The notes beneath the pieces were generated by a model. It worked only from the letters and a program-made list of their open reading frames with translations. It was not told where the DNA came from and ran no database searches. Shown here piece by piece: positions 25,718 through 34,843 of a DNA stretch of 64,000 bases. The translations under genes were made by a program, and so were the position numbers. The DNA is taken from the NCBI GenBank assembly GCA_963677655.1, contig OY782088.1; one strand, 5' to 3'. Numbering within the stretch: the first letter of the stretch is position 1; each line of letters begins with the position of its first letter. The stretch is from Saccharicrinis sp963677655. GTDB taxonomy: Bacteria > Bacteroidota > Bacteroidia > Bacteroidales > Marinilabiliaceae.

Positions 25718-27415
25718 ATGGCATTAATCCAACAAAATCAGGATCCAAATTTTAAATATTTTAACGAGTCAATAGACTCTATATCTTTACCTAAAAAGTT
25801 TACGTACCCATTTTATTATGAACCCCATGAACTTAGTTTAATTGCAGCTAAAGAATTACAGAACCATTTATTAACACAAAACAACTGGTCTCATGATTTT
25901 GGCATTGATCACCATGTCGAAGGAACTAATATTGGTAAAATGTTTGGTGTTTTAGTAGTACAAAATAATCAAAATGAGATTGGTTATTTGTGTGCTTTTA
26001 GCGGAAAATTGGCAGGGACTAATATTCTACCGGGGTTTGTTCCTCCTATATATGATTTATTAGATGAAAACGGTTTTTTTAAACCAGAAGAAGATCAGAT
26101 TAGTTTAATCAATCAAAAAATAAGTGAATTAGAGTCCTCGGAAACACTTAAGCAATTAAACCTTAGTTATTCTGATAATATTGAGATTGCAGAAAGAGAA
26201 CTTAGTACTTTCAGAACTTTTATGAAAGTAGAAAAGAATATTCGAAAAGAGAAAAGAAATAAACTGGAAGATAAATTATCACCTCAGGATTTCGAGAACC
26301 TAAAAGAATTACTAAAGCAGGAGAGTTTAAAGCAACAATATGACTTTAAGCAATTAAAAAAGCATTGGGAAAATAAGATTCAAAAAAGTAAAAAAGAACT
26401 TGATTCTTTTAAATTACAAATTACTGATTTTAAGGAGGAACGAAAAAGACGTTCGGCAGCTCTACAACAACGATTATTTGATCAATATCAGTTTCTTAAC
26501 TATAGCAAAGAAACAATGAGTGTCTGCGATATTTTTGCTCCTACAAATCAAAAAGTTCCACCTGCTGGTGCTGGTGATTGTGCGGCTCCAAAATTATTAC
26601 AGTATGCATATCAAAACGATTATAAACCCATTGCTTTAGCTGAGTTTTGGTGGGGACAAAGTCCAAAATCAGAAATTAGGAAACATGGATGTTTTTACCC
26701 CTCTTGTAAAAGTAAATGCCAACCTATTTTAGGTCATATGTTAAAAGGACTTGATGTAGATAAAAATCCTATTAAGCATCCTACAATTAATGAAAATGAA
26801 CTAGAAATAATTTATGAAGATGAAGTTATTATAGTAGTCAATAAACCTAATGAGTTTTTATCAGTCCCGGGAAAAGAAACAGAGGATTCTGTTTATCTCA
26901 GAATAAAGAATAAATATCCCGATGCCACAGGGCCATTACTTGTACACAGGCTTGATATGTCAACTTCGGGTTTAATTCTGATTGCAAAAGATAAGGATAT
27001 TCATAAGGATCTACAAAGACAATTTTTAGAGAGAAGTGTACAAAAAAGGTATGTTGCTTTACTGGATGGAAATATTATTGAAAATTCAGGGTATATTGAA
27101 TTACCATTAAGAGTTGACCTGGACGACAGACCCCGTCAGTTAGTTTGTTATGAATATGGCAAACATGCTAAAACAAAATATAAAGTAATAGAGCGAGTTG
27201 ATGGAAAAACAAGAGTACATTTTTTCCCTATAACAGGAAGAACGCATCAATTAAGAGTTCATTCAGCCCATGAAAAAGGCCTAAATACACCTATCATTGG
27301 TGATGATTTATATGGAATAAAATCTACCAGACTTCATTTACATGCGGAATATTTAGAATTTACTCACCCCCAAACAGAAGAAAGAATAAAAGTACAGGTC
27401 AAAGCTGAATTTTAA
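25718..27415 (+). CDS. RluA-family pseudouridine synthase with long N-terminal extension
   Basis: A 565-residue protein. The C-terminal 210 residues are an RluA-type catalytic domain: IIYEDEVIIVVNKPNEFLSVPG, the catalytic aspartate in LVHRLDMSTSGLILIAKD, KRYVALLDG and GRTHQLRVHSAH. Such enzymes isomerise specific uridines in rRNA or tRNA. The first 350 residues are unusual for RluA: a globular part (GIDHHVEGTNIGKMFG, CAFSGKLAGTNILPGFVPP), a charged coiled coil (about 130-260) and a cysteine-bearing APTNQKVPPAGAGDCAAPKLL and CFYPSCKSKCQPIL. This extended form occurs in several Bacteroidota and proteobacteria. ATG 25718 is preferred to TTG 25706. Confidence 0.88.
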   Translation: MALIQQNQDPNFKYFNESIDSISLPKKFTYPFYYEPHELSLIAAKELQNHLLTQNNWSHDFGIDHHVEGTNIGKMFGVLVVQNNQNEIGYLCAFSGKLAGTNILPGFVPPIYDLLDENGFFKPEEDQISLINQKISELESSETLKQLNLSYSDNIEIAERELSTFRTFMKVEKNIRKEKRNKLEDKLSPQDFENLKELLKQESLKQQYDFKQLKKHWENKIQKSKKELDSFKLQITDFKEERKRRSAALQQRLFDQYQFLNYSKETMSVCDIFAPTNQKVPPAGAGDCAAPKLLQYAYQNDYKPIALAEFWWGQSPKSEIRKHGCFYPSCKSKCQPILGHMLKGLDVDKNPIKHPTINENELEIIYEDEVIIVVNKPNEFLSVPGKETEDSVYLRIKNKYPDATGPLLVHRLDMSTSGLILIAKDKDIHKDLQRQFLERSVQKRYVALLDGNIIENSGYIELPLRVDLDDRPRQLVCYEYGKHAKTKYKVIERVDGKTRVHFFPITGRTHQLRVHSAHEKGLNTPIIGDDLYGIKSTRLHLHAEYLEFTHPQTEERIKVQVKAEF

Positions 27416-27427
27416 AATTAGCTTTGA
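27399..27427. terminator. Hairpin over the 3' ends of two convergent genes
   Basis: TCAAAGCT (27399-27406) and AGCTTTGA (27420-27427) flank the self-complementary AATTTTAAAATT, making an almost continuous stem that includes the RluA-type stop codon. It is 12 bases from the end of plsC on the other strand, so it may serve both genes. Confidence 0.5.
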
Positions 27428-27438
27428 TATTCAAATAA

Positions 27439-28173
27439 TTACGAGTTAAATTCTTTAATGGGTTGAATTAAAGCTTCTTTTGTAACTTCCATTAATTCTC
27501 TAATGTCTCCCTTATATTTTAGCGTATCTATGCACGGATTAATAGTTATGCTTACCTTTCCGGGGCGAACATTAAAAGTTCCTCCTCCATACACTTTATA
27601 AGTATCTTTTATTGTAACAGGTAAAATTGGCAGATCTAATTCTTCTGCAATTTTAAAAGCGCCACTTTTAAATCTGCGAACCGTATTACTTCCACTTCTT
27701 GTTCCTTCCGGAAAGACAACAACAGATGTTCCATCAACTAGCTTCTCTTTAGCTTCTTTAATGGATTCATATGCAGCCTTAGGAGAAGATCTGTCAATGA
27801 AAATATGACCTACTTTTGCACTGGCAGGACCAATTCCAAAAGCGTGACGAAGCTCCTTTTTCATGATCCATCTAAAATCAATTCCAAGAAAACCATATAA
27901 AGCAAAAATATCGTATGCACTTTGGTGGTTAGCTACAATAACGTATGATTGCCCTTTTTTAATATTTTCTTTTCCATACACTTTTACCCTCATAGGAGTA
28001 AAAAATGCAACTGTTTTAGCCCACATAACACCACTTAGACTTCCGACTCTTGGAGTTATCAGAATGGCTAAAATAGCAGCTCCTAAAGAAAAAATAATAC
28101 TTGCAACAGCAAATACCGGAATAAATATTAACCATTTGTAGATCTGGTAAAAGAAATTTCCTACAACTTTCAT
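27439..28173 (-). CDS. plsC: 1-acyl-sn-glycerol-3-phosphate acyltransferase
   Basis: A 244-residue membrane-associated acyltransferase that acylates lysophosphatidate in phospholipid synthesis. An N-terminal membrane helix (IFIPVFAVASIIFSLGAAILAILI) is followed by the acceptor-site NHQSAYDIFALYGFLG (HX4D), the FRWIMKKELRHAFGIGPA segment, FIDRSSPKAA, and the glycerol-phosphate-binding FPEGTRSGSNTVRRFKSGAFKIA. ATG 28173 places MKVVGNFFYQIYKWLIF at the N-terminus, as in homologues; an upstream in-frame ATG at 28212 would add 13 residues. It converges with the RluA-type gene. Confidence 0.92.
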   Translation of the reverse strand: MKVVGNFFYQIYKWLIFIPVFAVASIIFSLGAAILAILITPRVGSLSGVMWAKTVAFFTPMRVKVYGKENIKKGQSYVIVANHQSAYDIFALYGFLGIDFRWIMKKELRHAFGIGPASAKVGHIFIDRSSPKAAYESIKEAKEKLVDGTSVVVFPEGTRSGSNTVRRFKSGAFKIAEELDLPILPVTIKDTYKVYGGGTFNVRPGKVSITINPCIDTLKYKGDIRELMEVTKEALIQPIKEFNS

Positions 28174-28254
28174 TATAAATACGTAATAAATATTTAAGTA
28201 ACCAACATTCAATAAAGCACTCAGCTTACTGAACTAAAACCCTTTTTTTGCTAA

Positions 28255-28497
28255 TTAGTTTTCTAAATCACCTAAAATTTTAAGTGCCTCTTCCCTACTA
28301 TTTCCGCAAAATTCTATTTCTGCCATAAATCCTCCACATACTGCAGGTCTTTCTTTCTTTCCAAATAGTTCACATTTATTATCTTCTGTTAAATGCAAAC
28401 ATCTTTCTCCTGCTTTTTTACCGTTGGGCATTTTAGGCATTGAAGAAGAAATTGAAGGGGCTATACAACATGCAGCACATCCTACTCGACATTCCAT
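28255..28497 (-). CDS. YkgJ-family cysteine cluster protein
   Basis: An 80-residue protein with cysteines in the YkgJ-type (zinc- or iron-binding) arrangement: CRVGCAACC at the N-terminus, RCLHL, NKCELFGKKERPAVCGGF and a late Cys in IEFCGN. The partner and activity of this family are unknown; metal binding is expected from the cysteine pattern. It diverges from sfsA, and a -7-like box lies just upstream. The complete family pattern indicates that it is a real gene despite its size. Confidence 0.8.
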   Translation of the reverse strand: MECRVGCAACCIAPSISSSMPKMPNGKKAGERCLHLTEDNKCELFGKKERPAVCGGFMAEIEFCGNSREEALKILGDLEN

Positions 28498-28508
28498 TTT
28501 TTTTGTCC

Positions 28509-28516
28509 CAAAAATA
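28509..28516 (-). promoter_or_regulatory. Candidate -7 box for the YkgJ-like gene
   Basis: The minus strand reads TATTTTTG, 11 bases before the ATG, with a TTG-containing -33-like site at about 28534-28537 (17-base spacer, slightly short). Confidence 0.35.
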
Positions 28517-28588
28517 TAGAAAAGTTATGAAATCAAGTTTAATTTTTAATCTAAGTGTTTATTTTGCAGTTTAACATTATTATTTAAA

Positions 28589-29281
28589 ATGAAATTTAAC
28601 TCAAAATTAGTAAAAGGTAAGCTCATTAAGAGGTACAAAAGATTTTTGACAGATGTAGAATTAGAAAATGGTGAAGTTGTAATTGCTCATTGTACCAATT
28701 CAGGTAGTATGAAAACTTGTATTGAAGAAGGAGCTCCTGTTTATCTAACACCTCATAATGATCCTAAAAGAAAAACAAAATTTACCTGGGAAATGATTTA
28801 TATAAATAATCATTGGATAGGGATAAATACAAGTGTTCCAAATATATTGGTTTATGAGGCCGTAAGAGATAAAATAATACCTCAATTAAATATGTATACT
28901 GATGTAAAACGTGAAGTTAAATTTGGCGACAGTAGATTTGATGTTTATGCTGAAAATAATAATGAGAAGTGTTTTATAGAAGTTAAAAACGTAACTCTTC
29001 GCGATGGAAATAAAGCAACCTTTCCGGATGCGGTAACTACAAGAGGTTTAAAGCATTTAAAGACACTGATAGATGTAAAAAAAGCAGGAATCAGAGCAGT
29101 TATGTTCTACGTTATCCAAAGACAGGATATTGAAAGCTTTTCACCTGCAAAAGACATAGATCCCAACTATGCAAAAGGCTTAAAAGAAGCTTATGAAAAT
29201 GGAGTTGAAATAATTCCTTACATGGCAAATGTAACACCTGAAGGAATAGAGTTATTAAAAGAAGTTCCTTTTGAATTATAA
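28589..29281 (+). CDS. sfsA: SfsA homologue (DNA/RNA nuclease family)
   Basis: A 230-residue SfsA protein. An N-terminal OB-like part (LVKGKLIKRYKRFLTDVELENG, IAHCTNSGSMKTC) is followed by a nuclease-like C-terminal domain with DSRFDVYAENN, CFIEVKNVTLRDGNKATFPDA (the D-ExK acidic pattern of PD-(D/E)XK nucleases) and TTRGLKHLKTLIDVKKAG. E. coli SfsA was first described as a regulator of sugar fermentation; DNA binding and a nuclease fold are known, but its cellular role is not. It is monocistronic and convergent with the SNF2 helicase gene. Confidence 0.95.
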   Translation: MKFNSKLVKGKLIKRYKRFLTDVELENGEVVIAHCTNSGSMKTCIEEGAPVYLTPHNDPKRKTKFTWEMIYINNHWIGINTSVPNILVYEAVRDKIIPQLNMYTDVKREVKFGDSRFDVYAENNNEKCFIEVKNVTLRDGNKATFPDAVTTRGLKHLKTLIDVKKAGIRAVMFYVIQRQDIESFSPAKDIDPNYAKGLKEAYENGVEIIPYMANVTPEGIELLKEVPFEL

Positions 29282-29296
29282 TATTTAAAGCATTAA

Positions 29297-29344
29297 AATA
29301 ATCAGATGTAGTTACATTTCTTAATATAACTACATCTAATTATT
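29297..29344. terminator. Terminator hairpin between sfsA and the SNF2 gene
   Basis: AGATGTAGTTA (29304-29314) pairs perfectly with TAACTACATCT (29327-29337), and AATAAT/ATTATT extend the stem with one mismatch. It lies between two convergent genes and can serve both. Confidence 0.75.
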
Positions 29345-29352
29345 ATATGTTT

Positions 29353-32300
29353 TTATGAAAACAAATCGCGGATATCATTTGCCTCAAGAGTTTTCATAAT
29401 ATTCTCATCAGTTTGAACGATATCGCCGGCGATTTTTTTCTTTTTATTCTGAAGATTTAAAATTTTCTCTTCAACAGTATCCTTACAAATCATTCTATAG
29501 GCAAAAACCTTTTTATCCTGACCAATCCTATAGCATCTGTCAATAGCTTGGTTTTCAACTGCTGGATTCCACCATGGATCCATGATATATACATAATCAG
29601 CAGCTGTAAGATTTAAACCTGTTCCTCCTGCTTTCAAGCTTATCAGAAATACTCTTAATTCATCATTATTCTGAAAGTTCTCAACAGACTTTTCCCTTTG
29701 AATGGTTGTACTTTTGCCATCTAAATACTCAAATTCAATATTTCGTTTGTTTAACTCATTTTTAATTAAACCCAGCATTTTTACAAACTGAGAGAAGATT
29801 AAAATTTTATGTTTAGATGTTTTATCTGTAATATGTTGGATGATCTCTTTGATCTTAATAGATTCTGCTGTATCAATATTATCATCATTCAGTAATACGG
29901 GAGAATCGCATATTTGACGTAATCTTGTTAAAGCTTCAAGAACCATCATTTTGGATTTTCCTACCCCCTGCTCTTCTATATTTCCCAATAACTTATTTCT
30001 AAATTCATTACGATAGGCATCATAAACTTTACGTTGTTCATGATCCATTTCACAATAAATTACACCCTCTGTTTTATCAGGAAGTTCTTTTGCTACACGT
30101 TCTTTTGTTCTTCTTAAAATAAAAGGATTGATTAATCGCTGCAATTCTGCAGCAATATTTTCATCTCCATCTTTATCAATTTTATTTGAAAAATTCTCTT
30201 TAAACGCAGATACACCACCAAAAATTCCTCTGTTTACAAAACTCATTTGGGCAAATAAGTCGAACGTACTATTTTCTATTGGCGTACCGGAAAGTGCTAT
30301 TCTATTTTTAGCATTAATTAAATTTGCAGCTTTAAATCTTCTTGATGCGGGGTTTTTAATAGCTTGAGATTCATCTAAAATCAAGTAATTAAATTGATAA
30401 TTAGATAAAATCTCTATATCTCTTAACAGTACTCCATAAGTTGTAAAAATAATATCAAAAGCGTCAAATGCATCTGTATTTAAAGCTCTGCTTGGTCCGT
30501 AATGGTAATATGCGCTTATATTAGGAGCAAACTTTTCAATTTCCTTTTGCCAGTTAAATAACAGTGTAGTTGGAACAATGATTATGTTAGTTGTTTGATC
30601 CTTACTTAAAATATGTTGTACAAACGTTAGAATTTGTAATGTCTTACCCAATCCCATATCATCAGCAAGGATACCTCCCCAGCGCATTTCATCCAAAAAG
30701 TTAAGCCAATTAAGTCCTTCTTTCTGATAAGGTCTTAATTCTGCAGTAATCTCATTTGGCACATCTGTTTTAGCAATTTCTTTAAATTCAGCTAACCTTC
30801 TCCTTTTTTCTGCTATCTCATTAATAATATCTACATTATCAATATTATCAAACAGCTCATCTATGATCGAAAACTTAAGTTTTGATACAGTAAGTTTTCC
30901 ATCTTTTAACTCACCATGCCTAAAATATTTCTCAAGTTTGTGTATCCATTCAGAAGGAAGTAGTCCAACCTTTCCGTTAGCCAGTTGAATGTATTTTTGC
31001 TTATTTAATATGGCCTTTTTAATATCTTTTAATGCAATTACATCATCCCCAAATGTTACTTTAACATCTACCTCAAACCAATCCTGTCCACTCGTTACTG
31101 CTGCAGTAACTTTACCTTGATGTGGAGAATAATTGAAGTTCTTAAGCTCTTTTAAACCAAAAACCTCTACTTCAAGGTGTTGCATTTTGTCAAAAAAGTC
31201 ATAAAACCACATATTTCTGGTAAACTCATCATAATGAAGATAAAATACCTTATCTTCTTTCTGATCATCAAAATGAGGATGTAATGCAGCTATAGATTCA
31301 ACAAAATCTTCTTCTAATTCAAAATTTCGCACATATTCTGTAATTGCATCATCATCTTGATGAACCAGAACATTACCTGAATGATTTAAAGCAACCGAAA
31401 CACCATTATGATATTCAACCTGTGGTGTTATGATTAAATAATCATATTGTTCAGAAAGATATATTTGTTTTGATCTGAAATCCAATTCCATAGATTCAAC
31501 ATCACTACTCCAATCTCCAAAATCTATTTCAAAATTTTTTGATAATGGTAAAACAACATCAGCAATAAATTTCCATTTATACTTCTTTACCATTTTTATA
31601 TTTTCCTGACCTTCTTCAATATATTTAGCTATAGAATAATTTGCCGGTAAATATATAATACCATCAAAATTATACACATGCGATTTTTTGTAAAGAGACT
31701 TTATCTCAGAAGGTTTTAATTGCTGATCCCCAATTTTTACATTTAATTCTAGTCCAACAAAGGTGCTATCTTCATAGGTATGATATTTAGCATCAATAAG
31801 TTGATTTGATATTTGGGTAGGAATTAAATCTGATTTTTTTAACTTAAAATCACTTTGTTCTCTGATAAATACAAATCTTTCTTTAGCTAATAATTGTATC
31901 AGCTTCTTTTTAAGTATAAATGATTTCTTCTCAGAGTTATCATCATGATCTAACTCTTTAATCAGATCTAATGCATTTCTTTGATTCTCTGATAAAATTA
32001 TAGGAGTTTCAAGTTCTTCATATCGTTTAAAACCTGATGTTAACTGTCTTTTATTTTTACCTGGTTTTGCAGTGATTGCATAAATTTCAAATTGTGGATC
32101 TTCATTAATAAAATCAAATTCATCATAATCCAAGTCATCAATATCTCCTCCAAAATCAATTACAAATCCTAAAACTTTTTGGTCTGTTGCTCTTGGTATA
32201 TTATCCAGTTCCAGTGCTTCAGAATTCTGCTTCTCTATAAATTTTAAAAAATTAATCTCTTTTGTTGGTTCAATAGGTATTAAACCTTTCTGATCTGGCA

Positions 32301-33099
32301 AAAAAGCAACACTTAGACCATAATCGGCATAAAAAACATGTTTGAAATAAGCCGAAAAATCATCATCTTCATAAAAACCAAATTCATTAAGGGTTTGATT
32401 TTCTATATCCCCTAAACCATTATGAAAAGCAATATATAATAGATCAGGAGTTTTAGATTGAGCGATAGTCAGCAAACAAAATGTTTCAAGTTTATTAAGT
32501 TTTGGAGTGCCGGCCTTTGTTTCTGATGAAATATAAACTTTACCATTAGTGTATCTTATTACTACATTGGTATTATTTCTATACTCATCTAACAATTCAA
32601 ATACAATCTGCTGATGATTGATCTGTACATCCTTTATTTTAATACTTCTGGATGAATATTTTATATCATTAAGAACACTGTATGATGAATATCTATTAAT
32701 AAGGTCAGTATCAATAAATCTATAATCTTCCAACAAAAAACCTAAAGGAGTTCTCAGGGTTTTGTTTGGAGCAACTTTATTCTGAACTTCAATAGGAAGA
32801 GCATCATCACCAGCATCCATTATATATAATAACGAGGCTACAGAATGTTTACATATGGTACCCCACTCAAACGGACAAGTACATTTAGCACTAAGTTCTC
32901 CTCTATTTAAGTCCTTAATTATAACAGTATACCTTTGAGAACCTTGAACTGCAAAGTGCCAGGCATCCGAAGCATCATTTTTATATGTTAGATTTACTGC
33001 ACCTTCATCATATAAATCTTTACCCTTCTCTATTACCTTTTCAGTAGCTCTAAATTGTATGAACCTCTCTATATAATCTTTCTTACTATGCTCTGGCAT
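29353..33099 (-). CDS. SWIM zinc-finger SNF2-family helicase-like ATPase
   Basis: A 1248-residue protein. An N-terminal SWIM zinc finger (about 50-90, KCTCPFEWGTICKHSVASLL) is followed by a 650-residue variable region and a C-terminal Swi2/Snf2 motor: motif I DDMGLGKTLQ, motif II LILDESQAIKNP, motif III ALSGTPIEN, and the helicase C part with FSQFVKMLGLI, LISLKAGGTGLNLTAADYV and DRCYRIGQDKKV. Bacterial members (HepA/RapA relatives) move on DNA and are thought to remodel protein-DNA complexes, but this subgroup is poorly studied. ATG 33099 (MPEHSKKDYIERF) is preferred: a -7 box at 33128-33135 lies inside the longer open frame that begins at 33138. It is transcribed alone. Confidence 0.92.
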   Translation of the reverse strand: MPEHSKKDYIERFIQFRATEKVIEKGKDLYDEGAVNLTYKNDASDAWHFAVQGSQRYTVIIKDLNRGELSAKCTCPFEWGTICKHSVASLLYIMDAGDDALPIEVQNKVAPNKTLRTPLGFLLEDYRFIDTDLINRYSSYSVLNDIKYSSRSIKIKDVQINHQQIVFELLDEYRNNTNVVIRYTNGKVYISSETKAGTPKLNKLETFCLLTIAQSKTPDLLYIAFHNGLGDIENQTLNEFGFYEDDDFSAYFKHVFYADYGLSVAFLPDQKGLIPIEPTKEINFLKFIEKQNSEALELDNIPRATDQKVLGFVIDFGGDIDDLDYDEFDFINEDPQFEIYAITAKPGKNKRQLTSGFKRYEELETPIILSENQRNALDLIKELDHDDNSEKKSFILKKKLIQLLAKERFVFIREQSDFKLKKSDLIPTQISNQLIDAKYHTYEDSTFVGLELNVKIGDQQLKPSEIKSLYKKSHVYNFDGIIYLPANYSIAKYIEEGQENIKMVKKYKWKFIADVVLPLSKNFEIDFGDWSSDVESMELDFRSKQIYLSEQYDYLIITPQVEYHNGVSVALNHSGNVLVHQDDDAITEYVRNFELEEDFVESIAALHPHFDDQKEDKVFYLHYDEFTRNMWFYDFFDKMQHLEVEVFGLKELKNFNYSPHQGKVTAAVTSGQDWFEVDVKVTFGDDVIALKDIKKAILNKQKYIQLANGKVGLLPSEWIHKLEKYFRHGELKDGKLTVSKLKFSIIDELFDNIDNVDIINEIAEKRRRLAEFKEIAKTDVPNEITAELRPYQKEGLNWLNFLDEMRWGGILADDMGLGKTLQILTFVQHILSKDQTTNIIIVPTTLLFNWQKEIEKFAPNISAYYHYGPSRALNTDAFDAFDIIFTTYGVLLRDIEILSNYQFNYLILDESQAIKNPASRRFKAANLINAKNRIALSGTPIENSTFDLFAQMSFVNRGIFGGVSAFKENFSNKIDKDGDENIAAELQRLINPFILRRTKERVAKELPDKTEGVIYCEMDHEQRKVYDAYRNEFRNKLLGNIEEQGVGKSKMMVLEALTRLRQICDSPVLLNDDNIDTAESIKIKEIIQHITDKTSKHKILIFSQFVKMLGLIKNELNKRNIEFEYLDGKSTTIQREKSVENFQNNDELRVFLISLKAGGTGLNLTAADYVYIMDPWWNPAVENQAIDRCYRIGQDKKVFAYRMICKDTVEEKILNLQNKKKKIAGDIVQTDENIMKTLEANDIRDLFS

Positions 33100-33127
33100 G
33101 ATAATTTGACTTTTTTTAAATAGCCCG

Positions 33128-33135
33128 CAAAAATA
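33128..33135 (-). promoter_or_regulatory. Candidate -7 box for the SNF2 gene
   Basis: The minus strand reads TATTTTTG, 28 bases before ATG 33099. Its position makes the upstream in-frame ATG at 33138 unlikely to be used. Confidence 0.4.
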
Positions 33136-33240
33136 CAAAGAGTATTTAAGGAAGTAAAATATTTTTCAGGATATAGTATCGTAAAATAAAGGTCACATTT
33201 TTTTTAATTTAGTTTTCAACAAATTATAGCATGAAAATTT

Positions 33241-33287
33241 ATTAATTAAAAAAGGCTCAAAATAAATTTGAGCCTTTTTTAATTAAT
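33241..33287 (-). terminator. Long terminator hairpin after the thioesterase gene
   Basis: Arms 33241-33261 and 33267-33287 are perfectly complementary over 21 bases around a 5-base loop; the core is GGCTC/GAGCC inside A/T-runs. The stem reaches the stop codon of the thioesterase gene. Confidence 0.92.
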
Positions 33288-33703
33288 TATTTTCGTTTTA
33301 TTTCAACCTCCTTCAATGCAGAAGCAATCTCTTCTGACACTCCCAACTTCCCATTTATTAGAGAAGTGGTTGTAATAACACCTTTTAAACACACTTTTTC
33401 ATCAGGAAGACGGTAAATATCCTGATAAAACATGTATTTAATACCATGATGCTCCGCCCTTAACCTTACTACAAATTTATCATTGCTTTGTAATGGTGTT
33501 TTGTAGGATAAATCAGCTCTTGCAACAACTGCAACAACTCCATTATCAAATAATTTTTTAAAATTTAAACCTATTGCATCTAAAAACTCATGACGAGTAT
33601 GTTCAAGGTAGTTTTGATAGACTGAATTATTTACGATTCCCTGAAGATCACATTCGTAATCACGAACCTTAAATTCTAATTCAAAATCATATTGTTGTGC
33701 CAT
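33287..33703 (-). CDS. Acyl-CoA thioesterase, hot-dog fold (YbgC/4-HBT type)
   Basis: A 138-residue single-domain thioesterase. The N-terminal FELEFKVRDYECDLQGIVNNSVYQNYLEHTRHEF is the YbgC-type active-site helix region, although the usual Asp of the D-x-x-G-x-V/H motif reads DLQGIVNN. The strand core has FVVRLRAEHHGIKYMFYQDIYR. Such enzymes release fatty or aromatic acids from CoA; the substrate cannot be read from sequence. It begins 3 bases after the threonine aldolase gene, so the two share an operon, and it is followed by a very strong terminator. Confidence 0.88.
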   Translation of the reverse strand: MAQQYDFELEFKVRDYECDLQGIVNNSVYQNYLEHTRHEFLDAIGLNFKKLFDNGVVAVVARADLSYKTPLQSNDKFVVRLRAEHHGIKYMFYQDIYRLPDEKVCLKGVITTTSLINGKLGVSEEIASALKEVEIKRK

Positions 33704-33706
33704 ATA

Positions 33707-34738
33707 TTATTTCTTTAATAGCTTTTTAATTAGGTTTATAAACTCTGTTATATCTTCATCTTGTGTATCAAAGGATGTCATCCATCGCACTTCGTTTTTA
33801 CTTTCATCCCATGTATAAAAGAAAAACTCCTTTTGTAACGGTTCAATTATTTCTTCAGGAACGACAGCAAATACTCCATTGCTTTCAACTTTTTGAGTTA
33901 TAGTAATCTCCTCGATTTGATCAAGTGCAATAGCTAATTTCTGTGCCATTTTATTCGAATGCGATGCATTTCGCTTCCATAAATCATTATTTAAAATAGC
34001 CAAAAACTGAGCTGCAGTATAACGCATTTTGGAATTTAGTTGAGCTGTTTGTTTACGAATGTATTTTACGGCCTTAGTGTTACAATTAAAAAACAATACT
34101 GCTTCACCAAACATTAATCCGTTTTTTGTACCTCCAAAAGATAAAACATCCACTCCTGCATCAACTGTCATTTCCTTAAAAGAACAATCCAAAGAAACAG
34201 CAGCATTAGCAATTCTGGCCCCATCCATATGTAAATACATATTATGGGAATGTGCATATTCAGCTATTTCTTTAATTTCATTAATTGTATATACAGTGCC
34301 CAACTCTGTTACCTGGGTAATACTAATTATTTTGGGTTGTGAATGATGTTCAAATCCAAAACCATGCATGTATTTTTTAATACCATCAATAGTTAATTTA
34401 CCATCTGTTGTTGGTACAGGTAATAATTTACATCCACTGTGTTTTTCGGGTGCTCCACATTCATCAACATTAATATGAGCAGTTTCCGGACAAATCACAG
34501 AATTAAAAGAATGTGTTAAAGCCTGTATTGCAGTAACATTAGCTCCTGTGCCATTATATACAAAAAACACATCAGTGTTTGAGCCAAATATTTCCCTAAA
34601 CTTATTAATAGCAGACTGCGTGTATTCATCATCGCCATAACCTACAGCATGGCCTACATTTGCTTTAACTATAGCTTCTATAACTTCGGGATGAACTCCT
34701 GAATTATTATCACTTGCAAATCCTCTGATATGTGACAT
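33707..34738 (-). CDS. ltaE: Low-specificity L-threonine aldolase
   Basis: A 343-residue PLP enzyme splitting threonine (and allo-threonine) into glycine and acetaldehyde. RGFASDNNSGVHPEVIEAI is the family N-terminus, AHINVDECGAPEKHSGCK and DGARIANAAVSL carry active-site residues (Asp that binds the pyridine N), and SFGGTKNGLMFGEAV contains the Schiff-base lysine. ATG 34738 (MSHIRGFASDN) was chosen over an in-frame ATG at 34774, since family members start here. It is followed by the thioesterase gene in the same operon. Confidence 0.93.
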   Translation of the reverse strand: MSHIRGFASDNNSGVHPEVIEAIVKANVGHAVGYGDDEYTQSAINKFREIFGSNTDVFFVYNGTGANVTAIQALTHSFNSVICPETAHINVDECGAPEKHSGCKLLPVPTTDGKLTIDGIKKYMHGFGFEHHSQPKIISITQVTELGTVYTINEIKEIAEYAHSHNMYLHMDGARIANAAVSLDCSFKEMTVDAGVDVLSFGGTKNGLMFGEAVLFFNCNTKAVKYIRKQTAQLNSKMRYTAAQFLAILNNDLWKRNASHSNKMAQKLAIALDQIEEITITQKVESNGVFAVVPEEIIEPLQKEFFFYTWDESKNEVRWMTSFDTQDEDITEFINLIKKLLKK

Positions 34739-34790
34739 ATAATAACTTTTGATTTTAACAGCACGAATTTGCAAAGATTATTTGAAACAA

Positions 34791-34818
34791 AAAAAACGAT
34801 GCAATTGCATCGTTTTTT
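34791..34818 (-). terminator. Terminator after the glutathione peroxidase gene
   Basis: A perfect 28-base palindrome centred on AATT: six A, then CGATGC with its complement GCATCG, then six T. It sits between the peroxidase stop and the threonine aldolase start, on the path of leftward transcription. Confidence 0.9.
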
Positions 34819-34843
34819 ACTATTGTCATATTATTCTCTTAAT

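Noticed and set aside
33100..33138. Longer SNF2 protein beginning at ATG 33138
   Set aside because: A -7 promoter box lies inside this region and the extra residues are not conserved in type.
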